From: Cristatella mucedo
Taxonomy: Eukaryota > Bryozoa > Phylactolaemata > Cristatellidae
Assembly: GCA_009760855.2 (NCBI GenBank)
Contig: WPIO01000012.1
Coordinates: 3,876,501-3,940,500 of the forward strand
Direction of reading: 5' to 3'
Length of the DNA: 64,000 nt
Shown here: piece after piece, positions 10,062-20,719 of the stretch
Layout of the letters: every line of letters starts with the position of its first letter
How positions within the stretch are numbered: position 1 is the stretch's first letter
The notes under the pieces: generated by a model
What the model was told of the DNA's origin: nothing
Database searches by the model: none
What the model saw: the letters and a program-made list of their open reading frames with translations, nothing else
Position numbers and translations under genes: made by a program

Positions 10062-10195
10062 TTTAAGAGCCTCGTTTAAGTAGTGGCAGACGAGCCTTCA
10101 TGGCACTCACCGCCGCTTGCAATGGGCAATAAAGGATCGCTCACTACCGGACTCGAACCTGGATCGTAAAGAGCGATCACCTTACTCCTAGCTTG
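10062..10195 (-). mobile_element. SINE2 copy
   Basis: Reverse-strand order is tRNA-like head, gattcctttattgcccattgcaag block, then the aggctc...ttaaatcagcta tail. It matches 48205-48362. Confidence 0.8.
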
Positions 10196-10261
10196 TAAAT
10201 GTGCAATCACTGGTTGCCGTGTGCAGTAAAATTGAAAGTCTATACAGGCTTAGGTGCATTA

Positions 10262-10560
10262 GCAGACCCAGGGGATGGCAGGGGACATTAGTCCCCTCCT
10301 ACAGCGAGACAGCTACCTGGGCTGCCCCCTCTCCCCCAGACGGTCACCGACGGTGAAATTACGTCTGAATTCCACTTGATGATCTACCTTCAGTTTAACA
10401 TCAAATAAACACTATACTGATTTCGTGCGATACATTTTTCATTATTAGCGGGTCTAATCTCGCCTATACACAAAAATTGTACTGGTCTTACTCCTACACA
10501 TAAATGTTGCAGGTCTTACCCTCCCTAGACGAAAATCCTGGCTCCACCATTGCTTGGGTG
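10262..10560. mobile_element. Possible non-autonomous DNA transposon
   Basis: One end reads cagacccaggggatggcagg and the other, reversed, caatggtggagccaggattt. These look like diverged 'cagtggcggagccagg' termini common to hAT-like elements. The interior is non-coding. The termini pair only weakly, so this is tentative. Confidence 0.3.
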
Positions 10561-10992
10561 CACTTGCTAGAGATCGTGGTGGGATCGAGTTCCTTCGGGA
10601 AGGCCTAATGCTTGACGAATGTGAGGCCCGGATTGTTTCTATGTTTCGAACGGCAGGCACGCAGTCTTTCAGACAAGGACTTAAAGCGCCGCTTTCCACT
10701 TCAAACAGCTCGCAGCGCCTGCGACTCCCAGCCCCAGCCCCAGCCCCTCGCCAAGTTGCAGCGATATGATCCTGAGCTGCTGCTCGTCCGATGTCGCCTC
10801 AAAACTACGCGCCTAGAGATGTAGAAACGGCAATCTATCGGGTCCACGTGCAGCGGCTCCCTCACCGCTCGAGCCAGCGTCGCTCGCTCCGACGGTCGAT
10901 CGAGCGCCTAGACAATCTCATCGACAACTAGCTCCTTGCAAGCAAGCACTTATCGATCGAGCTCGCTGAGCGCCGCCCTCTGCTCGGTCCCC

Positions 10993-11222
<230 letters not shown>

Positions 11223-11229
11223 ATACTAA

Positions 11230-12360
11230 AATCTAGCGTCGTCGCGTTCACCAGACCCTCACCAGCTCAGCCAGGCCTGCAACTTGCCGGCCGGTAAGGA
11301 CTGAGCGCCCGAATATAGCCAGCAGCACAATCGTGCATGTGGTCCAGCTAACGATACGTAGGCAGACACGTTACCAGCTTGTAATAGCCTGTGCTCAGCG
11401 AAGCGACTCGCCGACAAACAGGCAGGCCGCCGCCAAAAAGAGACCTCACTAACGTCAGATTTTCTCTTTTTATACCGGCCGGAAGTCATTGTAGATCCGG
11501 TTACATAACTAAATATTGCTGTGCTCATAAACCTTCGTGTCGCAGACTAATTCATGAGCGATCTCCAGTTCAAGGTTAGAGGCCATGCTCAAAGGTTTTT
11601 ATCACGGGCATTAACTGTGGCCGAGTGTCCCAGTCATGAGGCAAAGACGCTCAGACGACGAGCGGCCTCCTTAAGCATACCAGGGATTGTCCAAGTTAGC
11701 CTTATCTTAATCTCGACCTACCCTCATATGGTCGATCGGGCCACGGGTTTCACGTGAGATCCCTGCATCGCCTAGCTGGCAAGGCCTCGCCACATTGTCC
11801 TCTCGGCCCGATCTTGCTGAAGGATCTGCCCCCTTCAATGCGCCCAGACTCACTTCCGGACACCGTAAGAATGGGCAACTGTGGCTGTCAAGGCGCCCAC
11901 CAGTCAGCAACGCCAGCTCGGCCCAGCGAGTTGCTGCACATACACTGCCCGCAGTCCTCTTCAGCAAGAGCACTGGTAGCACGAGAACGGCGGTGGGCCT
12001 TTCAGTTCGTAAGCTTGCTCACTCGGCTGCGGCTGCAGGGGGTGGAGGTCCGCTCATTTCAGCGGCCCCACCGGCACACGTGTATGGCCCACACGCGTGC
12101 AGGCGTCGCTCAGAGCCAGCAGCCCGGCGGCTCCGTCGCACCTGCTGGTACAACCGCCAGCCCTGTACGGTAAGAAGCCGACTGCCAGCAGGGAGGCGCG
12201 AGCTCGAAAGCGAATGCTCAAGAGATGGAATCGCCTGAGCATCACTAGAACTCGGAACACTCGACCGATTTCAAGGCGCGAGCCCCTCGCTGGGAAGGCT
12301 CTGTTAGCCGCGGCGTTAGCTGCTGGCAGAGATGCCGAAGCCAAATTGACTGCTACGCAG
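11230..12360. other. GC/CpG-rich unassigned stretch
   Basis: Open frames overlap on both strands (for example plus 11754-12173 and 11795-12238), as expected for GC-rich DNA with few stops. None carries a motif I recognise. It may be a promoter-proximal CpG-rich region, but I see no gene start to attach it to. Confidence 0.35.
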
Positions 12361-12364
12361 CGGC

Positions 12365-12925
12365 GCGAAATAGTTTACAAATCCCAGAGGATTGGCCGCG
12401 TGTCTCCTTTGCTGGAAGAGCTCGGACGGCTGCTGGTTGATCAATGGATGCAGAGCTAAGTTCTTAAGCTGACCCACAAGGTCCGCCACGGCTTGGCTCC
12501 TTCATGCCTGGCTCAACCGATACACCAGTTTCTACCTCTCCTGCCCTCAGGTTCTGTTTGGACAATAAATTAGCTGTTCCATTTCTCCGCTTAAAGACAG
12601 TCGACGACAGAAGCTTTTGCTCTGCTGGTCCTAGACAGTGGAACTCACTTCTACGATTCTTAAGCAACGACAAATAATCTCCTGCCGTCGACTACGGCAC
12701 ATCCTTTCCAGCCCTCCTGAGCTGCTACTGCTATGGTACTCACTACCTCAACTGCTTTCCTGACTCGGCCATACTTCTCAGTTTCTCATTTTTGCATGAG
12801 ATAAATTCTGTTAGTAACTGAATGCGTGGCGCTTAGGCTGTGAGTGCTACACAAAATTCTCGTGTAACATCCACATAGTCTTTTTGGCTTTGTGGAGGGA
12901 CAGAAGGAGATACATGTACATGTAT
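12365..12925 (+). mobile_element. LINE B copy, 5'-truncated
   Basis: It begins with the 'tttacaaatcccagagg' block (IVYKSQRIGRVSPLLEELG), runs through the 'cccacaaggtccgccac' and 'ttaaagacagtcgac' blocks and ends at the gagggacagaaggagatacat terminus. Confidence 0.82.
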
Positions 12926-12929
12926 ATGC

Positions 12930-14250
12930 ACGATGGATATAGCCGATCCTATCGCCTGACCAGAGTTCGATTCTCGAATTCTGTGGGATGCGCTGACCCC
13001 TGACTGCTCGATGAGCTAAGCTGGTGAACGCTCGCCTCAAGCGTTGAATGTTGCCATTGCACGCGAGCCAGCAGCAGAGTTCTTCTGCCGAGAAAAGACT
13101 TGAATGGAATTTCCTTTTCACTCTGGGCCCAGTTAGCACAGCGCGACTCCACTTCGCCTGCGTCGTTCACTTACCCGCTCAGTGCAGGCTTGCTTCTACT
13201 GTCGCTGCCTCCAGCATTGCGAGACTTTTTGCTCTTCGCCTTGCCTTTGTCGATGCCCTTTCGAGAGGCGCTGAGGAGAATCGACATGGCTGGCCGGAAG
13301 AAGAGATCTTCACCCGGTCTCTCCCAGAGTGTCTTCTGGCCCACACTGCCACTCAGTTGCAACTGGAATCGATGGCGAAGCTTCGGCGCATTTCAAGTGC
13401 TGTCTGCATATAGAACGAGCTAGGACGCACGCTCGAGCAAGTTTGTACAGCCAGCGGTTTGTTTGCCTCTGGCAGCGGTGCAAGAGCTCGGGACAGCCCG
13501 CCCCCGTGCATTGTCAGGTAGCTTCGATTTTTCCCCGCCCGGTTCATCTGCAGCTGTCTCAAAGGCGGCGGGAGCACGGGTACGGCTTATTGCGGCAATC
13601 GGTCGTCGGTTTAATTTACGAACGTCAAAAGGTGTCTAGTAGCAGGTATCATCATTATCCACATCCGCGCTCATCATCTCGATGTATCACTACGGTGCCC
13701 CTCTCTCGACTACGGGTGTAACACACAACTTAACCATGGGGGGGGCTCTGGAGGCAGGCAGGACAGGACACCCATAAATAGACGCGTCGCATTCCATCGT
13801 CCCGAGCGATCGATGTACCTCAGTGTGCCTTCCGCACGATTCCTCTACCCCGGGCAAAGGTCAAGATTCTGTCTCCTTACAGCTCGCCCTCTTTCCGCCT
13901 CTCCAGATTGACAGGCGACCGCAGGCAATAGACGCTGAGCAGGGACCAGCGCCAGCTCGCCTTTGCTCGTTGAGGCGGCGGCGGTTAGCTTCTCGCTCTC
14001 ACTTCGCACTCAAATGATCTATTCACGTGGATAAAGCATGTGCTTTGAGGAACATGTGAGCTTTTAGCGGCTCTTTAAATGTCACTGGGTCAAGGCACGC
14101 TTATATAGCAGTCTAGAAAGAGTTCTAGGCTTTGGATGCATTTGAGCTGAAGGCTCTGCCAAATGATTTGAAGCTGGTTAAAGACACGGCTAAATAGCAA
14201 TGGTCAGAGAACCGGGTGGTGCGAGGATACACTCTAGAAGTAAATTGTTC
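12930..14250. other. GC-rich unassigned stretch
   Basis: Plus-strand open frames at 13048-13413, 13100-13423 and 13329-13721 overlap one another and lack recognisable motifs or a consistent splice chain. A run of nine G occurs at 13738. I see no supportable gene. Confidence 0.3.
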
Positions 14251-14254
14251 AGGT

Positions 14255-14500
14255 AGGTAGGTAAGCCCTGAGCAAGAGATTAAAGGAGCCTAACTTTGAG
14301 TGCTAGGTGCTGCCATCCTTAAAGTCGATACGCTGTTCAATGGGGACCTGGTGCAGGTCTGAGTGAAGCAGTGTAGTGTGGAGATCTTGCCGCTCACGAG
14401 AGGTTTAGCAAGCCACCGAGTTTTCAGCGTCGAGACGTTTCATCGCACTGACTAGCAGACCTGCAATGAGATAGTTACAGAAGTGTAGGCAGAGTTTCTA
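14255..14500 (-). mobile_element. Diverged LINE A-type fragment
   Basis: On the plus strand, 'gacctggtgcaggtc' and 'cagttacagaagtg'-like words occur in the same order and spacing as in the LINE A minus copy at 25255-25435. Identity is low. Confidence 0.5.
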
Positions 14501-14624
14501 TACAGTAGCTTTCTATCAAAATTTCCCGACGGTGATGATTTATTTAACTGGTGAACATGACCAGATTATTTCACGGTCACCCAAAAAACTGGAACTTTCC
14601 AGCTGATATAAAGTTAAAATTTAA

Positions 14625-14810
14625 GGCTCGCTAATTCAACAGTCTCATTTTAGGATAGAGGCCGAAGAGCCTTGACCGCCATCCCCACCGCTTGCAGGGG
14701 GCAATAAAGATCGCCCACTGAGATATATAACAAATATACAATAAAGAGACCCAATACCCACAACCTGGGTCGTAAAGAGCGAGCTATTTACCTTTGGGCT
14801 AATATCCTGT
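14625..14810 (-). mobile_element. SINE2 copy with internal insertion
   Basis: The SINE2 tail, body (cccaccgcttgcag, gggcaataaagatcgcccac) and head (acctgggtcgtaaagagcg) are in order. An extra AT-rich stretch of about 35 bp lies between body and head. Confidence 0.72.
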
Positions 14811-14848
14811 GATATATCTACATATACCCGTATATACGTATATGTTAA

Positions 14849-14874
14849 TGTGTGTGTGTGTGTGTGTGTGTGTC
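14849..14874. repeat. (GT)n microsatellite
   Basis: A short run of gtgtgt followed by cg-rich alternating purine-pyrimidine sequence to 14910. Confidence 0.95.
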
Positions 14875-14909
14875 TGCGTGCGCGAGCGTGCGTTCGCAAG
14901 TGCGTTCTT

Positions 14910-16250
14910 GCGTTCGTACGTTTGTCTGCAACTCAATTTGCGGAATTTTGTAAGGAGCCAGTATGCTTAGCCACACCGAGCGACCTCGCCCAGATCTGCA
15001 GGGCAGCACTGAATGACCCAGGACAATAACTGCATTTTATGAAGAGCCAGTAGACTCTTTTGCCGATTAGCTGGGCAGCCAGTATCTCGAGGCCAATTGA
15101 ACTCTTCTTCTGTCACATCAGCTACCGCTGATCAAATCGTGAATTCATGAGAATCATGAGATGCCAATGGCAACAGGCTTCTTCTGCATTATGGCTCACT
15201 CAGCCAATATTTGTCATTTAATACCGATATCCATTGAACCTGCTCGGCGCTTATCCTTTGTAGGCCTTTCTATGGTCCACGTTTTGCTGTCGTTGCATAA
15301 TTAAAGGTAGTGATTTTCTCGACCATTGTCTGGTGAATGGCTTCTTGTCAGCACTGCATCTCGTAAACTCAGCAAAGCAATTAATATGAATTGGGCCCTC
15401 CGCCGGAGAGTTTTTCATTACCACTCAAAATCTAATCGGCCTTCGGTGTGTACGGTATACCAAAATTTACAAATTCAATGAGAAATTGTGAGGTTGGCAA
15501 AGGGTAGTAACCCGTCGAGTGACGTACGCCCGCTTTGTTTGTGTGACTGGTAAGATAGTTACTTTACATATGTGAGATAGTTACTTTACATATGTGCCTG
15601 CAGTTCAATGCCGCTAGTGTCAGTAATGGCACGCCTATTGAAGCCAATCAAGAGGTCGGAGGCTTTGTCTTCTAGCTGACCATTTCCAAGTAGAAAAGTG
15701 TGAGTCACAGAAAGAAGGGCGACTTTTTGAACTGAAAGCATTGAACTCCTTCGACATTTGAAATCCCTGGCAGCCGGAGGCAGCTTGGTGGAAAATTGCT
15801 GGCTCTGTGAACTCTAAACCCTGGTATCCTGACAGTAATCCCATTTGGACAAAGCTAAAACAAGTATAGGAAACGCATATTTGTAGGTGCGAGATATTTC
15901 TCAATATATGTAAATGCATTCAATACCCTTACGAAGGTAAGACATGAGAGCTTCCATGCTAGATGTCTCTCGAAGCAACTTGTGTCACCGCGGAGGCTGC
16001 AGGAATCATTAGACACCCGCGAACGTGTATATCCCGGCAAAGCAGAGCTCTGGTCTTTGTTTTAGTTAATGAGGAAGCTTTTAATTCAGTCACGTCAGCT
16101 GCTTTCTTGTGGTTTTATTTGCCGCACAACGATTGAAATTGTATCAAAACGTTTCGCTCGAGCGTGTAAGCACAGTTCAATGCTTTCATTAAGGCCCTGG
16201 GAAGACCGGGGCAAAAAGTGCTTGTTCGGTGCTATTCCTATATATATACT
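14910..16250. other. Unassigned stretch
   Basis: No gene, RNA or repeat-family copy is recognised. A 22-bp direct repeat (gatagttactttacatatgtg) occurs twice in tandem at about 15552-15595. Short open frames look incidental. Confidence 0.4.
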
Positions 16251-16268
16251 ACATGTGTGTGTTTATGC

Positions 16269-16372
<104 letters not shown>

Positions 16373-16554
16373 TTAGTCACCAGGACAAGACGATAGCACA
16401 ATTTTTCAGCCAATAATCGCTTTGATGACGGCTTAAGGTACATAGATTCTTTCAGTGGCAACGAAGAACTTTGCGTGTATATTGACACCAGTGCACCTGT
16501 TCGCAACTTAGGGCTTTGTCAACAGCTCCATTTTAATCGTTAGCTCAGCGGCAA

Positions 16555-16989
16555 ATGGTGCACAATTGCATTCAAGTGAGCTTATCTGCTGCTTGCTACA
16601 GTGAACTTTTCGCCCCTGCAGCGCGGCATTGTGAGCCCACAATCAATAGGAGCATTGTTACTGAGACACCGGTCGCTTTATTCCTGTCTGGATTCCGCCG
16701 GCGGCGTTGGCTGAAGAAACTTCCTCACCGACCGAATCATGTACTACCTCTACATCTACATCTCATGTACTACCTCTACTACCTGTACTACAGCATCGTA
16801 GAGAGTACAGATGAAGTACCAGAGGCATCAGCGACACCACTCAAGACGGCACTGTCGCGGCATTTTCTCACAGCAGCAATGCCGACCGAAGAGGAGTTGC
16901 TACTAGATTGCATGTACTCTGCCGCATCGACCGAAGCCTACGGCTCGCCAGTTGATCGAAGGCTTAGTTTAAGAGAACAGAAAGTGTAG
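16555..16989 (+). CDS. Open frame of unknown nature (144 codons)
   Basis: The frame starts MVHNCIQVSLSAACYSELF, passes a low-complexity Leu/Tyr stretch made by tctactacc-like repeats (16740-16792) and ends with a more protein-like segment including TAAMPTEEELLLDCMYSAAS. No domain is recognised. Possibly a fragment of a mobile-element gene, or chance. Confidence 0.2.
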   Translation: MVHNCIQVSLSAACYSELFAPAARHCEPTINRSIVTETPVALFLSGFRRRRWLKKLPHRPNHVLPLHLHLMYYLYYLYYSIVESTDEVPEASATPLKTALSRHFLTAAMPTEEELLLDCMYSAASTEAYGSPVDRRLSLREQKV

Positions 16990-17304
16990 CTTGCGGTGGA
17001 GAGAAACGAGCTCTGCGCATTCATGCAATTTACAAAACAAAGAAACGCTCCTAGCGAGGTTAGTGAGGTGCAAGCATTTTGTTTTAGATTGAAACCTCCT
17101 TAGAATGGCTAGTCACCGCCGTTTCTCTCACAACACAGAGCTACAGCGCCAATAAGCGACGAAGTTAGTCGGAAAAGATTACCCTAGGTGTAGATGCCTT
17201 TGCCCAAGCGGCTTCTTTTCATGCTCAGACCGCGAACACTTACCTGAGAATCCCAAACTGTTGTTCTTTACTTCCTCAACTATTGTCTTCACTTAATTTT
17301 TGGT

Positions 17305-17475
17305 GAACCGTGATGGCTCACCAGGTACGGCCGTTGCTTTTCTCTACTACGGCCCCGAGGTCGTGGGTTCGAATTCTTCGGTCGGCGATCCTTTGTCGCC
17401 GCTGCAAGCGGTGGTGATAGCCGTAAAGGCTCTTCTGTTGCTATACAAAAAGAAGCTGTTGAATCAGCGAGTTTT
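17305..17475 (+). mobile_element. SINE2 copy
   Basis: The head (ggtgaaccgtgatggctcaccaggta, then gaggtcgtgggttcgaat), body (ggcgatcctttgtcgccgctgcaag) and tail (agaagctgttgaatcagc) are complete. Confidence 0.85.
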
Positions 17476-17479
17476 TGTT

Positions 17480-18830
17480 TGTTTTTCTTTTGTGGATGTC
17501 ACACTAGCAAAAAATGTTCACCAGCAGCTTATCCAGCGGCTAAAACTAGGGTGGTGTCTTTTTGCTAGTCAGCGATCAGTGGAAACAACGGTATTGGGTG
17601 AGCTCAAGCGGCATTCGATCGAGTTGAGTTGGTTATTTTCTCTGTAGCACCGAAAGTAACGGCGCTCAATGTTTCTGGTGATTGATGGTCACATGTTTTC
17701 TTGTGCAAGCACCCAGTCTGTTCGTAGTTACGCGAAGGGAGTAAGAGTGCACCATGCATTTGCACACTATTTCAGTAGACATCAAAATGCTCTCCAAGCA
17801 GAGCAGGCATTAGTTTTCCAACTGAAAAGACAGTAAATACGAGCCAAATCTAGAATCATAGACATATTACATTACCTTGAGTGTTCAGTGATCATAATAG
17901 CAGGGACCTTCAGTAGCAGAAGGTACCACCATTCAAAGTAACACGACTAAATGGATTGGTTAAAGAATCGAATCCGGTTTCTATTAATAATTTTCTAGAC
18001 TTCGGAGGCAATAATCGGACAAGGTCAATGACACAAAGTTAATACCGATTGACACATGGGGAATACCACCAAGGTTGAGGAATAGCTGGTCACAAAGTCG
18101 TATGAAAAATCCTGAATTGTACTCCGGAAGACTGTTGGTTGAGGCGGGAAGTCATAGATCATAAGATTGCTGACCGTAATAGGGATCTAAATCACTGCGG
18201 AGTTTCTAACCTGGTTGACTATCAAATCATGACACTGGAAAGAGCCGCACTGCAGCATGCGTCGATAAACGCTTGCTGCATTTTCTGTCACCAGCATGCA
18301 CATGATTACGCAATGGTAAGAGAGCCTGATGAGTGAGAGTGCTGAACAGAGAGCCAAGGTCGGTTAGAGCGATTAATGAATTAACATAGGAACTGAGCTA
18401 TGGCTACGGTGAAAGTTCTAAAAATTGAGTCATACACGACAATGTAGTAAGGCAAGTTAGTTTATCGCAAGAGCGACCTGCCATGACTTCAGCGTATGCC
18501 CTCAGTCTACATGTCATACTGTAAATTGCATATAGCAGAAACTCGGGCGGTTTTTGTTTGACAAATACTCCCTATTTTAAAATTCGTTAACCATTTTGAT
18601 TCGGTTAGCTATTCTGGTGGGATTTTTTTCGAAGATTTGAGAGCTTGGGGCGCGGTCTAACATAATTTGGCCAAGCTTGTAGAATATAGCCTACGAACTT
18701 TGGCTTTAATATCAAGAAGATATTTTTTAAAGAAACTTTCAATCTCTCCCCTTTCGTTAAACTCTCTCTAGGAAAGAAATCCTAGAGGGTTAATTAAAGA
18801 AAAGAGTCTCCTGACTTACCCTAAGGGGGA
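17480..18830. other. Unassigned stretch
   Basis: No family or gene recognised. Isolated words in 17830-18340 recall reverse-strand LINE text, but I could not establish an alignment. Confidence 0.35.
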
Positions 18831-18839
18831 ATTAAATAT

Positions 18840-19200
18840 TTTTAGATTGCCCTTCAAAAAGGCAAACGTGTTAGAAATGGCATCGGAAGTTTTGACTATT
18901 TCTACCCTAAGGAGAAAATGATTTTGCAAACTACGTCAATCCGGAAGTATTCTGGAAGCAGCAGATCTGCAAATGAAAAAAGGTATAGATATCTGCACCA
19001 TATGAGACCTGTGTCCCAACTCATTTAACCATTGGTACGTCAAGGTACGTATCTCCAGCCTGTTGAGGTGCATGCTTTTGACTTTTTTGCATCTTTATTT
19101 ATAGTAGAGGTTTGTGCCGTGTAAGTTCTTTAACTTGGCCAATACTTCACGGATCAGCCTGAAATTCGAAATGTAAGCTCGTATCAAGGAGACTTTTAAT
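18840..19200. repeat. Repeat R1, copy 1
   Basis: This segment aligns with 34780-35040 plus 35370-35450. Shared ordered words include 'atggcatcggaagtttt/atggaatcagaagttct', 'tgtcccaact', 'gttgaggtgca' and 'taagttctttaac/taaattccttaac'. Copy 2 is interrupted by a LINE A insertion. The element class is unknown. Confidence 0.6.
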
Positions 19201-19317
19201 ACAGCTACAGAAGAACCTTAGTGGCTATGAACATGCTTGTAGTGTGAAGTGATGGCTTGCTTGTTGCAGGATTCGTGGTGATACCCCGTGTTTGTGCTGG
19301 TCGTACGGTTGCCACAT

Positions 19318-19662
19318 TATGTAATTTATCTCTGCCTGTAACTCCACAAAGTCATAAAGACTATGTGGGTGTTACGCAGGAGAATTTTGTATAGCGCACT
19401 CACAGCCTAAGCGGCTTTCGGTACGCATTCGGTAGCCTGCAGACTTCGTCTCACGCAACAAAGAGAAAGTGGGAAGCATAGCTGAGTCAGGAGAGCAGTT
19501 GAGGTAGTGAGTAGCATGGAAGTAGCAGCTCAGGACCGCTGAAAACGATGAGCCATAGTCGGCAGCAGAAGAGTAGTTGTCGTTGAGTAAGAATTGTGGA
19601 AGCGAGTTCCACAGTCTAGGACTTGCAGAGATAAAGCTTCTGTCGCCAACGGTCTTACCACT
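19318..19662 (-). mobile_element. LINE B 3' fragment
   Basis: Reverse strand encodes KTVGDRSFISASPRLWNSLPQF, and the plus-strand left end is the 'tctgcctgtaactccacaaag' terminus. It abuts a LINE A fragment in the opposite orientation. Confidence 0.85.
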
Positions 19663-20065
19663 TCTCACCGACCTGAACTAGCTCCCAAAAAACACTCAAC
19701 TGATTTCAAGTGTTAGTCGTTCAACTTTTTGTCCTTTAATTCTCTTGCTCCAGCCCACTGATCTGAACTACGTCCAAATCACGTTAGGCATTTACCGCCT
19801 GCTCTTCTTGCTTAAGTTGTTCAGCGGTTAATCCAAACCAACCTCAAATCTTTTGGACACCGTGCCTTTATTTGTTGTATCCCAAGGCCTGAAACTCACT
19901 CCAGACTGATTTCATGACATCCCCTGACGTAAAGGCATTTAAAAAGCAGCTAAGACTCAGCTGTTCTTCACAGCATTTTCCGGTTAGTACGAATTGTCCT
20001 CTGTGCGCATGCGTCCTGACGAAGTGCGCGAAATCACTAACCATAATGCCATACCTCCCTCACAG
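19662..20065 (+). mobile_element. LINE A fragment
   Basis: It begins cttctcaccgacctgaact, corresponding to the LADLHWLP motif, and continues to 'catcccctgacgtaaaggcatttaaaaagcagc', the TSPDLTTFKKKL motif. It is truncated by the GA tract. Confidence 0.7.
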
Positions 20066-20077
20066 AATATGTGATGA

Positions 20078-20220
<143 letters not shown>

Positions 20221-20227
20221 CATAGAG

Positions 20228-20400
20228 TCGTTATGGCTCACTGGTTAAGGTGGATGCTTTTCACGAACTTGGTCCCGAGGTCCTGGGTTCGAATCCTGTT
20301 GTGGGCGATCCTTTATCGCCACTGCAAGCGGTGGTGATAACCGTAAAGGCTCTTCCGTCGCTATACAAAAAGAGGTTGTTAAATCAGCTAGGATATATTT
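20228..20400 (+). mobile_element. SINE2 copy, full length
   Basis: tRNA-like A box (tggctcactggttaaggtgg) and B box (gggttcgaatcc) are followed by the palindromic body 'ccactgcaagcggtgg', 'ataaccgtaaaggctc' and a ttaaatcagcta tail. It sits between two GA tracts. Confidence 0.9.
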
Positions 20401-20404
20401 ATTT

Positions 20405-20650
20405 AGAGAGAGAGAGTGAGAGAGTGAGAGAGGGAGAGGGGAGGAGAGAGGGAGGGAGACAGAGACAGAGACAGAGAGACGGGGACAGAGAACGAACGAG
20501 AGAGACGGAGAGCGAGAGAGACAGAGAGACAGAGAATGAACGAGAGAGATGAAGAGGAGGCAGCGAGAGAGACAGAGACAGCGAGACACAGAGAGGGAGA
20601 GAGACGCCGAGAGAAAGAGAGAGCGAGAGAGAGAGAGAGAGAGAGATGAA
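20405..20650. repeat. GA-rich degenerate simple repeat
   Basis: Gagaga, gacaga and gggaga units; the open frames across it are artefacts. Confidence 0.95.
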
Positions 20651-20719
20651 GGTAGGGAGAGTGAAAGTGAGAGAGATTTATAGGAGGGCGATAGACAAAA
20701 GTCTTATTTTTATTATTAT

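Noticed and set aside
20228-20400. tRNA gene
   Set aside because: A and B boxes are present, but there is no acceptor stem or anticodon arm; it is a repeated SINE head.
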